This document shows positions 54,604 to 63,770 of a DNA stretch of 64,000 nt, in pieces (the stretch's first letter is position 1; each line of letters begins with the position of its first letter). Under the pieces are notes generated by a model that was not told the DNA's origin, searched no databases, and was given only the letters and a program-made list of their open reading frames with translations. Location: positions 1 through 64,000 of the forward strand of contig JASCPI010000009.1 of assembly GCA_029959555.1 (NCBI GenBank), written 5' to 3'. The translations under genes and the position numbers were made by a program. Source of the DNA: Lysobacteraceae bacterium PS02065 (lineage in GTDB: Bacteria; Pseudomonadota; Gammaproteobacteria; Xanthomonadales; Rhodanobacteraceae).

Positions 54604-57600
54604 ATGAGCACGGCACTCGACGACTGGCTCGACCATCTGGCGTACGCTGACTTTCCCGAGCAGCTGCGCCGGCGTGGCGACGTTGTGGCGTTCGACCACC
54701 CCTACGCCTCGGAGCTCAACGCGCTTCTCGACCCCAACGGCCAGATCGCGGCCGCGGCCGTGTTCGAGATCGACGGCGTACCTGCCGTGTGCCTCATTGA
54801 GGGTGACCCCCACGTCACCGCCGCCGCGACCTACCAGGCGCTCCAGCAGCGCGTGTGGAGCCAAGGCCTCATCTCCGTCGTACTGGTGCTGGGCGACGAT
54901 GCCGTGCGGGCGCTTCCTGCCGTGCCGGGCGTGGCAGCCGGCCAGCTCCTGCTCAAGCAGCAGGCCGGCGCGGCCAGCCTCTACTCGGCGCACGCCGTTC
55001 AGTCGCCCGAGTTCTTGGCCGCGCACGAGGACTGGTTCGCCAGCAGCCGTCGCGTCGACCACGACCTCATCGCCAACCTCAAGATTGCCGTCGAGCGGCT
55101 GGCGCCGGACGTCGGCACCGTAATCGATGCGCAGTACCTGATGGCGCAGGTGCTGTTCGTGTCCTACCTTGAACATCGGGGACTCGTGGACACCCGGTAT
55201 CGCACGGTCCATCAGGTGGGGGCGCTGCACGATCTCGTGGAGCACCGCCACGGCGTGGGTCTGGACGCTCTGTTTCGTCGCTTGAAGATCGACTTCAATG
55301 GCGACTTCCTCACGCCGCGCTCCGAAGACGCGTGGAAAAAGCTCTCGCCTGCGAGCTTCAAGACGGTCTTCCACTTCCTGGAGCGCACCAATCTGGCCTC
55401 GGGCCAAGGATCGCTCTGGCGCTACGACTTCCGCTTCATTCCCGTCGAGTTGCTCTCGAGCGTCTACGAATCCTTCATCGGCACGATGGCCAAGGATCTT
55501 GGCGCGTTCTACACACCGCGCCATCTCGCGCGCCTGGCAGTCGAGGAAGCACTGGATCCCCTTCCTGACGCGCCCGTCGTCTTCGACGGTGCGTGCGGAT
55601 CGGGCATCCTGCTGACCACGGCGTTTCGTCGACTGTTGGGGCGTGCCGAGCAGCAGGCTCAGCGCCGGCTCTCGCTGGGTGAGCGCGCCAAACTGCTCAA
55701 GGCCACGATCTTCGGCGCCGACGTCCATGAATCGGCGTGCCGCGTGACCTCCTTCAGCCTGTACCTCGCGCTGCTCGAGGACCTGGTCCCCACGGATATC
55801 GCCGAGATCCTCGACGAGCAGCACGACAAGCTGCCTCACCTCGCCGGCGAGAACATCTTCTGGGACAAGCACCACGGCGACATCTTCCATCCCCAGCACC
55901 CCATCGCGACCGGCGTGGTGCCCCGTCCTACGGTGCTCATCTCCAATCCGCCATGGCAAGAGCCTGCCGGAATGGACAAGCCTCTCTACGAAAAGTACCT
56001 CGACTCGTCGGCCGAACGCGCCGAGCTGCGCCAGATCGCGGTCGCTTTCGTCGAGCGCCTGACGAGTCTGGCGGCGCCCGGCGCACGCATGAGCCTCATC
56101 CTGCCGGCATCGATCTTCGTCAAACCTACGTATCAGTCGTTCGTGGCCAGATGGTTCGAGAACGTGCGTGTGCGCCGTCTCTTCAACCTCGCGGACATGC
56201 GCTCGCTGCTGTTCAAGGCCAAGCACGCCGCCGTCGTGATTCGCGCGGATGTGCCGACGACGGGCGAGGCGTCGAGCCGACCGATGCTGTTCGAGTACCT
56301 CACCCCCAAGGCCGACGTCTCGCTCGCCTACCGGCGCATGGTGGTGCATGGTAGTGATCGCCGTTGGCTGAGCCAGCGCCGCGTCCAGCACGACCCCTTC
56401 ATTCTGCAGCCGCTCTACTGGGGTTCGGAGGTCGAGCTGGGTGTGCTCGTGGAGATGCGCGAGCGCGGCACGATCCAGACCCAGATCGCCCGGAAGCGCT
56501 TCGTCTCCACGAAGGGCTTCCACATGAAGGACGGGACCAAGGAGGCGGACATCGCGCCCCTGAAAGCCATCCCGTTCCTCGACGCCAAGACCTACGCTTG
56601 GTCGAGCGTCGCGCTGCAGGACGACGAACTGCGGCCGTTCTCGCTCACGCAGGCCGCCTCGATCGGAGACCCCCAGGTCTATCAAGGCGCGCGCGTCGTC
56701 TATCCGGATGGCCTGACACCCGTGCGTCGCATCCGTGCGGCGTTTTCCGACGCGCCCTTCTCGTTCACCAACTCGATGGCGTGCGTTCGCGATCTCGAGG
56801 ACGACGAAGACACGATGCGGTTCCTCGCCGCCTACCTGTGTTCGGACCTGGCCGCCTACTGGGCCCTCCTGACGGCCCCCACCGCGGTGCTCGAGCGCAC
56901 GCAGATCAAGAAGGCCGAGGTCGATCGCCTGCCGTTCTGGCTGTGGCAGGACGCGCAGGATCCTCGGCGCGCCAAGACCATCGTCGAGCGCGTGGCCACG
57001 TGGTCGAAGAACGCGCTGCGCAGCCCCGGAACCCCACGCGGCGCTCTTCTGCCCGCGGAGATCGAGACGCTCATCCACGACTACTTCGGGCTGGATGCAC
57101 GCATGAGACGCGTCGTCGCCGATGTGGCCAATGACGTGCTGCCGTACGTGCAACCTACAGCGCTCGGATCGATGCCCAATGGACTGCAGACGGCGCCCTC
57201 GGAGACCCAGCTGCAGGCCTACGCCCAAACGCTCGTCGGGGAGCTGGATCGCTACCGCGCACTCAGCGGGGGCGAGGGTCAGTTCAACGCACGCGTGCGC
57301 ACGTGGACGGCCGGCGAGACGGGCTACGGCATCGTATCGGCCACGGCCAGTTCCGCCGACACCCCGACCGATGCCGGGGCCCACGTCGTGGATACCTCGA
57401 TCAACCAGATCCTGGCGACGCTGCGCGAGCACCACCTGCTCGAAGCCCATCGCGAGGGGCACGGTGTTTCAACCGATCTCTTCGTGAGGGCCGGCGACAC
57501 GATCGTGTTCGCGAAGCCTCTCATCCGACGCCTATGGCTCACGAGCGCAGCTTTGGACGATGCGTTCCGACTTCTGGAATATGTACAGGGAACGTATGGG

Positions 57601-57618
57601 CGCTTCGCGAAAGGTTGA
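54604..57618 (+). CDS. class I N6-adenine DNA methyltransferase (type IIG/PglX-like)
   Basis: A 1004-residue DNA methylase. A region of about 300 residues leads to FYTPRHLARLAVEEAL (near 302), typical of large adenine methylases, SAM motif DGACGSG near 330 and catalytic NPPW at 448-451. The C-terminal half should be the target-recognition region. I see no PD-(D/E)xK motif in the N-terminal part, so restriction may depend on the next gene. The ATG at 54604 is preferred over 54529, which would put coding sequence across the operator. The 3' end overlaps the nuclease gene. Confidence 0.88.
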   Translation: MSTALDDWLDHLAYADFPEQLRRRGDVVAFDHPYASELNALLDPNGQIAAAAVFEIDGVPAVCLIEGDPHVTAAATYQALQQRVWSQGLISVVLVLGDDAVRALPAVPGVAAGQLLLKQQAGAASLYSAHAVQSPEFLAAHEDWFASSRRVDHDLIANLKIAVERLAPDVGTVIDAQYLMAQVLFVSYLEHRGLVDTRYRTVHQVGALHDLVEHRHGVGLDALFRRLKIDFNGDFLTPRSEDAWKKLSPASFKTVFHFLERTNLASGQGSLWRYDFRFIPVELLSSVYESFIGTMAKDLGAFYTPRHLARLAVEEALDPLPDAPVVFDGACGSGILLTTAFRRLLGRAEQQAQRRLSLGERAKLLKATIFGADVHESACRVTSFSLYLALLEDLVPTDIAEILDEQHDKLPHLAGENIFWDKHHGDIFHPQHPIATGVVPRPTVLISNPPWQEPAGMDKPLYEKYLDSSAERAELRQIAVAFVERLTSLAAPGARMSLILPASIFVKPTYQSFVARWFENVRVRRLFNLADMRSLLFKAKHAAVVIRADVPTTGEASSRPMLFEYLTPKADVSLAYRRMVVHGSDRRWLSQRRVQHDPFILQPLYWGSEVELGVLVEMRERGTIQTQIARKRFVSTKGFHMKDGTKEADIAPLKAIPFLDAKTYAWSSVALQDDELRPFSLTQAASIGDPQVYQGARVVYPDGLTPVRRIRAAFSDAPFSFTNSMACVRDLEDDEDTMRFLAAYLCSDLAAYWALLTAPTAVLERTQIKKAEVDRLPFWLWQDAQDPRRAKTIVERVATWSKNALRSPGTPRGALLPAEIETLIHDYFGLDARMRRVVADVANDVLPYVQPTALGSMPNGLQTAPSETQLQAYAQTLVGELDRYRALSGGEGQFNARVRTWTAGETGYGIVSATASSADTPTDAGAHVVDTSINQILATLREHHLLEAHREGHGVSTDLFVRAGDTIVFAKPLIRRLWLTSAALDDAFRLLEYVQGTYGRFAKG

Positions 57619-58261
57619 CGACGATCCGTGGCTGCTCGCGCTCAAGCCCGCTGACACTGAGCGCATCGTCGCGCACGTGGTGACGTCGTTCCGCAAGCTC
57701 GCGGCTTCAGCGAGCGGCTACACCTTCGAGCTCACCGAGGTGGAGCTCACCAAGAAGCTAGGCAATCGGCTCCACCACACGCGTGCGGAGCAGGGCATCG
57801 CCGGCCCGTGGGACTGCGAGGTCACGAAGAACTCGCGGTCCGAGGATGATCCGCGGCGGCTCGACATTCGCTTCTACACCGTCGTGGACAATCGCCACGA
57901 GATCGAACTCATCTTCGAGTGCAAGAAGATGCACGCCGATCAGCGCGCAGCCAGAAGCTTGCGCGCCTACTTCGACGAGGGCGTGCGTCGATTCGTCACC
58001 GGAAGCTATGCGCCGAACGAGCCAATCGCCTTCATGATCGGCTTCAGCAACGTGCCGGGCCCGGACATCGCGACCTCACTGAAGCGCTCGATGGGCAAGA
58101 CGGATCCCGCTCTCGGCCTGACGAAGTATGCGGACGGCAAGCTGTGGCAGGAGCCACCGAGCCGCTTTGCATCGTATGCATCCTTCGCCACGTGCCACCA
58201 GCGCACGCTGCCCGAAGTCACGCCTGAGATCACGCTCTACCACATGCAGTTGGCGTTCTAG
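57596..58261 (+). CDS. PD-(D/E)xK nuclease-like protein, probable restriction partner
   Basis: A 221-residue protein. AGGGA at 57587-57591 favours ATG 57596; starts at 57560 and 57581 are in frame. The nuclease core is read as D90 (RRLDIRF), then E108 and K110 (IFECKK) on successive strands, the PD-(D/E)xK signature, with an upstream Glu in ELTEVELTKKL as possible third acid. It overlaps the methylase 3' end by 23 bases, so the two are co-translated. I infer a restriction enzyme or methylation-dependent nuclease whose specificity comes from the methylase. Confidence 0.72.
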   Translation: MGASRKVDDDPWLLALKPADTERIVAHVVTSFRKLAASASGYTFELTEVELTKKLGNRLHHTRAEQGIAGPWDCEVTKNSRSEDDPRRLDIRFYTVVDNRHEIELIFECKKMHADQRAARSLRAYFDEGVRRFVTGSYAPNEPIAFMIGFSNVPGPDIATSLKRSMGKTDPALGLTKYADGKLWQEPPSRFASYASFATCHQRTLPEVTPEITLYHMQLAF

Positions 58262-58282
58262 GTCCTGTCGAAGGCGGTCGAT

Positions 58283-58876
58283 ATGCCAACAACTCTCACC
58301 GTTCCCCCCATCCTGCAAGACGAGTTCGAAACGGTCCAAGCCGTGTGGGCGACCGAGGCCGACACGCGCGCGCTAGACTCGCTGATTCTCGCGTGGGCGA
58401 AGTATGAGAAGCAGGCGCGTCGCCTCCTTACCTTCCTCGTGCTTCAGGCCGTGGGGCTCGATCCTGCGGAGCGAACGAGCGCGCGCAACGCCATTCGCGA
58501 CAACAGGACCCTCATGGCAGGCCCATGCTTGAAAGGCATTGCGCAGTTCGCAGGGATATCGGTCGCGGAGTTCGTCGGCGCGCGTTACGCGGAGCTCTTC
58601 CCGATCATCGATACCATCCGACAGCACCGCAACAAGCTCCTGCACGGTCAACTGACGGGTGAGAAATTGACGACGGAGGATCTCGAAGCGCACGTGCACA
58701 CCGTCTTAGCGTGGATGTTCGCGCTGGCCGAGGCGGGGTTGCAGAGGTTCGGATCGTCGGGCCTGGAGCGTGACACCGAAGCACTCGGCTGCACGCAGCC
58801 TGTGCTGTTCCAGAATCGCCCCTTCGCCTCGCTCGCAGCGTTTCCAGGGTGGCTGAGGTCGCTGTCGAACCCTTGA
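58283..58876 (+). CDS. HEPN-like protein
   Basis: A 197-residue helical protein. IRQHRNKLLHG contains R116-N-K-L-L-H121, the Rx4H motif of HEPN ribonucleases, set between predicted helices as in the MAE_28990/RiboL-like groups. It starts 21 bases after the nuclease gene in the same transcription unit. HEPN proteins in defence loci usually cleave RNA to stop growth or serve as toxin-like effectors; that role is inference here. The 184 bases after it hold the next promoter. Confidence 0.7.
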   Translation: MPTTLTVPPILQDEFETVQAVWATEADTRALDSLILAWAKYEKQARRLLTFLVLQAVGLDPAERTSARNAIRDNRTLMAGPCLKGIAQFAGISVAEFVGARYAELFPIIDTIRQHRNKLLHGQLTGEKLTTEDLEAHVHTVLAWMFALAEAGLQRFGSSGLERDTEALGCTQPVLFQNRPFASLAAFPGWLRSLSNP

Positions 58877-58940
58877 CCGCAGGCTGTGCCCAGAGCTTCA
58901 ACTGCGGGTCCGAGGCCTTGCTGTTGTTGCGGTGGCGAGT

Positions 58941-58949
58941 TGCGATAAT
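58941..58949 (+). promoter_or_regulatory. extended -10 promoter of the DUF5131-TcmP unit
   Basis: TGCGATAAT is an extended -10 (TG, one base, then GATAAT at 58944-58949), with T-rich TTGCTGTTGTTG 15-26 bases upstream of the -10. Transcription would start near 58956, about 105 bases before the DUF5131 start. Confidence 0.45.
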
Positions 58950-59060
58950 CCCGTGTGGATGTAGTGATGTTCACGAGCGGGTTCTTCGTTGGCGATGGTC
59001 GGTCATCGCGCAACGTGAGACGCATGTGACCTACAAAGACCTATCCGTGGAGCGGCCGCT

Positions 59061-59801
59061 GTGACGACGGCATCGAAAATTGAATGGACCGAGCAGACGT
59101 GGAACCCGATCGTCGGGTGCACGAAGATCTCCGCCGGATGCAAGCACTGCTATGCGGAGACCATGGCCAAGCGCCTGCAGGCCATGGGCACGCCGGGCTA
59201 CGAAAACGGTTTCGCGCTGCGCGTGCTTCCCGAGCGTCTGAAGGACCCGATTCGGCGGCGCAAGCCGACGGTGTACTTCGTGAACTCGATGTCGGACCTC
59301 TTCCACGAGAAGGTTCCCGAGGCCTATATCGATCAGGTGTTCGAGGTCATCGCGGCCACGCCTCAGCACAGCTATCAGATCCTCACCAAGCGCGCGGCCC
59401 GGCTTGCCCGCTACTTCCGCACTCGAGCCGTGCCGCCCAACGTGTGGCTGGGCGTGTCGGTCGAGAACCAGCGCCATGGGGTTCCCCGCATCGACCACCT
59501 GCGTACCGTTCCCGCACGCATTCGGTTCCTCTCTGTCGAGCCGCTGTTGGAGGATGTGGGTGTGCTCGATCTGCACGACATCCACTGGGTGATCGTGGGC
59601 GGAGAGTCGGGACCGAAGGCGCGTCCCATGAGGCCGGAATGGGCAGAGGCCGTGCGTGTTCAATGCGCCGCGCAGAACGTCGCGTTCTTCTTCAAGCAAT
59701 GGGGGGGCTGGGGGGCCGACGGCCAGCGGCGCGCCAAGTCGAAAAATGGACGATTGCTCAACGGCCGCACTTGGGATGAAATGCCAGCTCACGCGTTCTG
59801 A
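59061..59801 (+). CDS. DUF5131 (phage Gp37/Gp68) three-Cys-motif protein
   Basis: A 246-residue protein. GTG start with GGAG 8 bases upstream. The N-terminal GCTKISAGCKHCYAE holds the three-Cys motif, C20-x6-C27-x2-C30, similar to a radical-SAM iron-sulfur site, followed by WLGVSVENQ, IRFLSVEPLL and VIVGGESGPKARPM, the hallmarks of the Gp37/Gp68 family found in phages and bacteria. Family members occur next to a partner protein, TcmP, as here (11 bases downstream). The reaction is unknown. Confidence 0.9.
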   Translation: MTTASKIEWTEQTWNPIVGCTKISAGCKHCYAETMAKRLQAMGTPGYENGFALRVLPERLKDPIRRRKPTVYFVNSMSDLFHEKVPEAYIDQVFEVIAATPQHSYQILTKRAARLARYFRTRAVPPNVWLGVSVENQRHGVPRIDHLRTVPARIRFLSVEPLLEDVGVLDLHDIHWVIVGGESGPKARPMRPEWAEAVRVQCAAQNVAFFFKQWGGWGADGQRRAKSKNGRLLNGRTWDEMPAHAF

Positions 59802-59812
59802 CGGAGCAGTGG

Positions 59813-61087
59813 ATGGCCAGGAAGCCATACGAGTGGCCCGCTGATGGAAAGCCCGCCACCATCCAGCAGCACAGTCTCGCCAAGCACGAGGTGCTGCACA
59901 GCTACCTGATCGACTACATCAAGACCGTGGTCAGTTCACCTCAGCAGGAAGAGCTGAAGCTGACCATGGTCGACGGATTCGCCGGTGGCGGCATCTACAT
60001 CCACGATGCTACCCGCCAGACTGTGCTCGGCTCGCCCTTCACGTTCCTGCGAGCCGCCGAAGCTGCCGCGGACGTCATGAATCGCGAGCGCCTCAAGCCC
60101 ATCCGCATGTCGTTCGACTACTTCTTCGTCGAACGCAATGCCGACGCCCATGCCTCGCTTCTGCGCACCTTGGCCGATCAGGGATACGGTGCTCGCCTGG
60201 GTCGCGACATTCATGTCTTCAACACGACATTCGAGAAGCAGGCGCCGGCCATTCTGGCCTACATCAAAACCAAGAATCCTCGTAACGGGCGCTCGATCTT
60301 CCTGCTCGACCAGTACGGCTACACCGACGTTCCGGCTTCCCAGATTCGCGACATCTTCCAGACGCTACCGGCCTCTGAGGTCATCCTGACCTTCAACGTC
60401 GACTCCTTCCTGACCTACGCCAATGACACGGCCAGCACGAAAACGCTCACCGGTATCGGCATCCCCGATGTGCTGCGCGGCCGCACGATCCCGGACATCA
60501 AGCGCAGCGAGAAGGACTGGCGGCTCTACATCCAGAGCTGCCTCTATCGTGATCTCGTCGAGGCGTGCGGTGCGCGCTATTACACGCTGTTCTTCATCCG
60601 TACGCGAGGACACGGCAACTACTGGCTCGTTCACCTCTCTCAGCATCCCCGTGCGCGAGACGTCATGGCGCGCGTGCACTGGACCAAGAACAACCACTTC
60701 ATCCACTACGGTGGTGCAGGCATCGACATGTTCCGCGTGCTGGGCTACAGCGCCGATCGCGACAGCGCCTACACCCGCCAGGGCGACATGGACGGCTTCT
60801 GTTTCGACGACGTCGCTGAGACCTCGAGCATTACGATGCTGATGGAGCAGTTGCCCCACATGATCTACGCCCATGATGAGGGCTTGTCGTTCGGCGAGCT
60901 CTTCGCGACCACCTGCAACCTCTCCCCGGCCGACAGCCTGCGATACAAGGAAGCGCTCGCACGCCTGGTCCAGCATAGAGACATCGCCATTCTCGGGCCC
61001 GATGGCGAACGACGACTCAAGGCCACGACCATCACGGACAAGGACCAACTCATACGAGCCAAGCAGTCGAGCTTCGGCTTCCTCTGA
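59813..61087 (+). CDS. tcmP: three-Cys-motif partner protein TcmP
   Basis: A 424-residue protein. The opening EWPADGKPATIQQHSLAKHEVL and DGFAGGGIY (D54) resemble the first motif of class I methyltransferase folds, and FLLDQYGYTDVP (D166) stands where many have DPPY/DPFG-like catalytic residues. This is the typical pattern of TcmP, found almost only beside DUF5131. It could be a nucleic-acid methyltransferase-like or nuclease-like enzyme; neither is proven. It is co-transcribed with the DUF5131 gene and ends with an Arg/Lys-rich tail. Confidence 0.88.
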   Translation: MARKPYEWPADGKPATIQQHSLAKHEVLHSYLIDYIKTVVSSPQQEELKLTMVDGFAGGGIYIHDATRQTVLGSPFTFLRAAEAAADVMNRERLKPIRMSFDYFFVERNADAHASLLRTLADQGYGARLGRDIHVFNTTFEKQAPAILAYIKTKNPRNGRSIFLLDQYGYTDVPASQIRDIFQTLPASEVILTFNVDSFLTYANDTASTKTLTGIGIPDVLRGRTIPDIKRSEKDWRLYIQSCLYRDLVEACGARYYTLFFIRTRGHGNYWLVHLSQHPRARDVMARVHWTKNNHFIHYGGAGIDMFRVLGYSADRDSAYTRQGDMDGFCFDDVAETSSITMLMEQLPHMIYAHDEGLSFGELFATTCNLSPADSLRYKEALARLVQHRDIAILGPDGERRLKATTITDKDQLIRAKQSSFGFL

Positions 61088-61234
61088 GTATCGCCAACGC
61101 GGATCGGCTGCTGGAGGACGGCGCTTCTGAGCACTGCGCGTCGGTTAGCGCGCGCCCGCTGCACCCTTCGGCGAAGCCAACCCCCGCGACCGTGCTCGAC
61201 ACTTCAGCAGCATCCTGACGGCTGTTTCCATCGC

Positions 61235-61251
61235 GTAACACCTAGCGTTAC
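61235..61251. promoter_or_regulatory. inverted repeat GTAAC-N7-GTTAC upstream of the Xre/ParS-like gene
   Basis: A 5-bp inverted repeat 36 bases before the start of the next gene, in the 200-base gap after tcmP. It is a candidate operator for autoregulation by that gene's product. I see no other feature in the gap. Confidence 0.35.
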
Positions 61252-61287
61252 ATTGCCTCGGCGCATCGTCCGTGACAGGGCCCGCTC

Positions 61288-62115
61288 ATGGCAGCCGTAC
61301 GCTTCCTGGAACTTTCCGGCCACCCGCCTCACCTTCGCGCGGGCAGTGCGTCTTTCGACGCGTTGCAGGCAACGCTCTCGGCCGACACGTCCAACGAGCC
61401 TCGAGCTCGCCTGTTTGAATGGACGGGTTCGCATGACGGTGCTCTGGATTGGTCGTGCATCACCCGACTTCGCACGACGATGCTGGATCTTCTGCACCAG
61501 CATGTGCCCAAGCGACTCGTGGGTCGCGTCATGCTTTGCCTCGACACATCCCAAGGACGGCTCGAACACCCATCGGCTCACACGGCCTTGCGCCGTCAGG
61601 CCGATCGCGGCGTGCTCGGGAGCGTTTTCGAGATCGCGCTTCCGCGTGCGGGCTCTGCCAGAAACGTCGAGCAGCACATCGCCTCGTGGATCGCGTTGCT
61701 GTCCCACGAGGATCAGCGCCCCGAGCGCCGCCGCATCGAGCGACCGCCGCCCGCAGAACGTGAAACGATGTCCACCTCACGCGAGGTACTCAGGGTGTTG
61801 CTCGCCGATACAGCGAACTTCCGAGACAGCGCGAGCGTTGGGCGAGCGCTTGCGGGAGATCCGCTCCATCGCAATCCCAAGATGGTGGCGTCACGGGCTC
61901 GCAAGCGAGGCCTGATCTTCGGCGTCTGGGACGGCAACGCCTACCGCTATCCGTCGTTCCAGTTCGACGGGGTGGGTCAACCGCGGGCAGACGTCGCCGA
62001 TCTTCTCGTCGTGTTGCCCCGTGACGCTGACGGAAGCGGTCGCGACGCCGCCCTGTGGTTGTTTGCACCCGACGCAGCGCTAGACGATCGGGCACCTTAC
62101 GAGGTCTTCGCATAG
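61288..62115 (+). CDS. hypothetical protein with MbcA/ParS/Xre-like C terminus
   Basis: A 275-residue protein I cannot assign with certainty. The first 150 residues have no motif I know. A basic middle part (SRARKRGLIFGVWDGNAYRYPSFQF) and the end (VADLLVVLPRDADGSGRDAALWLFAPDAALDDRAPYEVF) resemble the toxin-binding domain of MbcA/ParS/Xre antitoxins. No RES-domain toxin, the usual partner, follows; the next gene is on the other strand. It may be an orphan antitoxin, a regulator, or half of a broken pair. Confidence 0.55.
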   Translation: MAAVRFLELSGHPPHLRAGSASFDALQATLSADTSNEPRARLFEWTGSHDGALDWSCITRLRTTMLDLLHQHVPKRLVGRVMLCLDTSQGRLEHPSAHTALRRQADRGVLGSVFEIALPRAGSARNVEQHIASWIALLSHEDQRPERRRIERPPPAERETMSTSREVLRVLLADTANFRDSASVGRALAGDPLHRNPKMVASRARKRGLIFGVWDGNAYRYPSFQFDGVGQPRADVADLLVVLPRDADGSGRDAALWLFAPDAALDDRAPYEVFA

Positions 62116-62252
62116 CAACCCTTCCGCGTCATTGAGCTTGCGCGCCGGCGTCGCGAGGGATCGCGCGAAGCCGATTGAGACACTGCGCCCGAATCGTTTG
62201 GGGAGACGCGTCAATGGCACACGATGTAGTGCTGGCCTGACAAGAGCCCGCT

Positions 62253-63770
62253 TCAACGCAGAAGAATCGGGTCCATGTCATCCGCGAACAGCGACGCCTC
62301 TCGTTGCAGCTCGTGCGCACCGATGTCGCAGATCGCGACACCATCGGCGTCGCCGTCAGCGGGGCGGGACTCGTCGCGAGCATCGCCTGCTGTGCATACG
62401 AACACGGTGCCTGAGCCCGGGGTATCCGGATTGCCGGCATCAATCGCCGGGCTGCCCGCCAGCAGGTCGACGACGGGGATGTCGTGGAGCGCACTGCCGG
62501 TGGCACGAAGTCCGCGGATCCGCAGATCGCCGGTGTTGATGTAGCTGAAGGCATCCAGATAGCCGCAGCTCGTGTCGGCTATTAAGTTCGCGCCGGTGCC
62601 TTGGAGACCGTTGGGCAACGATGACGACGAACACAGCGCTCCACCGTCCGCACTTCCGGCTAGAAGGTTGTGCGTGGCAGCTTGCACGGTCGAGTTCGCT
62701 CCATACACGTTCAGATGCGCACCGAAGGTTCCTCGTGCTGCGTTCTTCCAGAACGTGTTGTTGCGAAGATCCATGCGCACGTTGCCCATGCTCAGCGCCG
62801 AGCCGCTCAGGTTCCCCGCAAAGGTGGTATTGCTAATGGCGATGCTCATCGTGTTGGGCAGCGTCAGCAGCGCGGCGTGTACCGCGGCACCCTGGCCGCT
62901 CTCGTTGCGCAGGAACAGCGACTGCCTGACCGTCGTGTTGGTCCTGTCGCGCACGGCAATGGCCCCGCCGAAACTCAGGTTGGGCGTGATCGTCTGCACG
63001 GCACGGTTGTCGATGAACTGGCTGCGCAGCACCGTGAGGGTACCCGTCCCCGTGATGACGGCTCCTCCCGACGCGCCATTGTTGCCGGTACCGACGGCCT
63101 CGTTTCTCTCGAAGCGCGAGTTCTCGATCCAGAGGCTTCGCCGCACGTCCATCGCACCGCCCGCGATGGACCCCGGAGCACGTGCCGCATTGTCGAGGAA
63201 CGCACTGCGATAGACGAACGCTCCGCCCTCGGTCGAGACCGCACCGCCGAGCGCGATACCATTCGTCGCAATGCTGATCGCCCGGCAGCCTTGGAGCACC
63301 ACGCGGTCCAAGGTCAGTGTGGAGGTGTCGCTGGTGACCCGTATGCAACCGCCGCGATCGTTGTTGATGAACCCATTGCGGATCGTCATGTCGCGCAACG
63401 TCAGGGAACTGGAAGCACCCACTTCGAACGGCCTTGCGGTATCAACTCCGTCCAATACCAACCCGGGTGTGCCGCTTCCGTCGATCACAAGGGGCGTGGA
63501 CGCCAGCGTCGGCAGCGGCGAGGCGAGCGCGATCACACTGCCGGCGGGTAGTGAAAACTGGATGGTGTGGGGCGGTGCCGGCGCGCTCAGGGCTTGCGTC
63601 ATGGCGCTCCTCAGGCTCCCGGCTCCGCTCGGGGCGGTTGAAGTAACCACGAACGTCGCCGCGTACAACGATGCGGCCGGCGCGCAACACACGGCAGCGG
63701 CTACTGCGCAAAGCCACCGGACCCGCTTGATGCGGCACTGACGCGGTTGAGGGTGATCGGCGACAGACAT
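62253..63770 (-). CDS. secreted right-handed beta-helix repeat protein
   Basis: A 505-residue exported protein. GGAG 9 bases before the ATG at 63770 sets the start; residues 1-38 form a long signal peptide with a basic N region. TFVVTSTAPSGAGSLRSAM is the usual opening of pectate-lyase-like, PMP-like repeat proteins, followed by parallel-helix rungs (GGAVSTEGGAFVYRSAFLDN, GGAIAVRD). The C-terminal AIDAGNPDTPG and CDIGAHELQ match choice-of-anchor Q ends. It finishes LFADDMDPILLR. It is likely a surface or secreted adhesin or polysaccharide-active protein without visible catalytic residues. Confidence 0.82.
   Translation of the reverse strand: MSVADHPQPRQCRIKRVRWLCAVAAAVCCAPAASLYAATFVVTSTAPSGAGSLRSAMTQALSAPAPPHTIQFSLPAGSVIALASPLPTLASTPLVIDGSGTPGLVLDGVDTARPFEVGASSSLTLRDMTIRNGFINNDRGGCIRVTSDTSTLTLDRVVLQGCRAISIATNGIALGGAVSTEGGAFVYRSAFLDNAARAPGSIAGGAMDVRRSLWIENSRFERNEAVGTGNNGASGGAVITGTGTLTVLRSQFIDNRAVQTITPNLSFGGAIAVRDRTNTTVRQSLFLRNESGQGAAVHAALLTLPNTMSIAISNTTFAGNLSGSALSMGNVRMDLRNNTFWKNAARGTFGAHLNVYGANSTVQAATHNLLAGSADGGALCSSSSLPNGLQGTGANLIADTSCGYLDAFSYINTGDLRIRGLRATGSALHDIPVVDLLAGSPAIDAGNPDTPGSGTVFVCTAGDARDESRPADGDADGVAICDIGAHELQREASLFADDMDPILLR

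Noticed and set aside
54520..57462. A 980-codon open frame antisense to the methylase
   Set aside because: It has no domain signature, is rich in Arg/His/Val/Leu as expected of shadow frames in high-GC DNA, and lies exactly opposite a well-supported gene.
51685..62252. Direct repeats flanking the accessory island as integrase attachment sites
   Set aside because: Comparing the two edge regions by eye showed no repeat of ten or more bases, and no integrase or tRNA gene is present.
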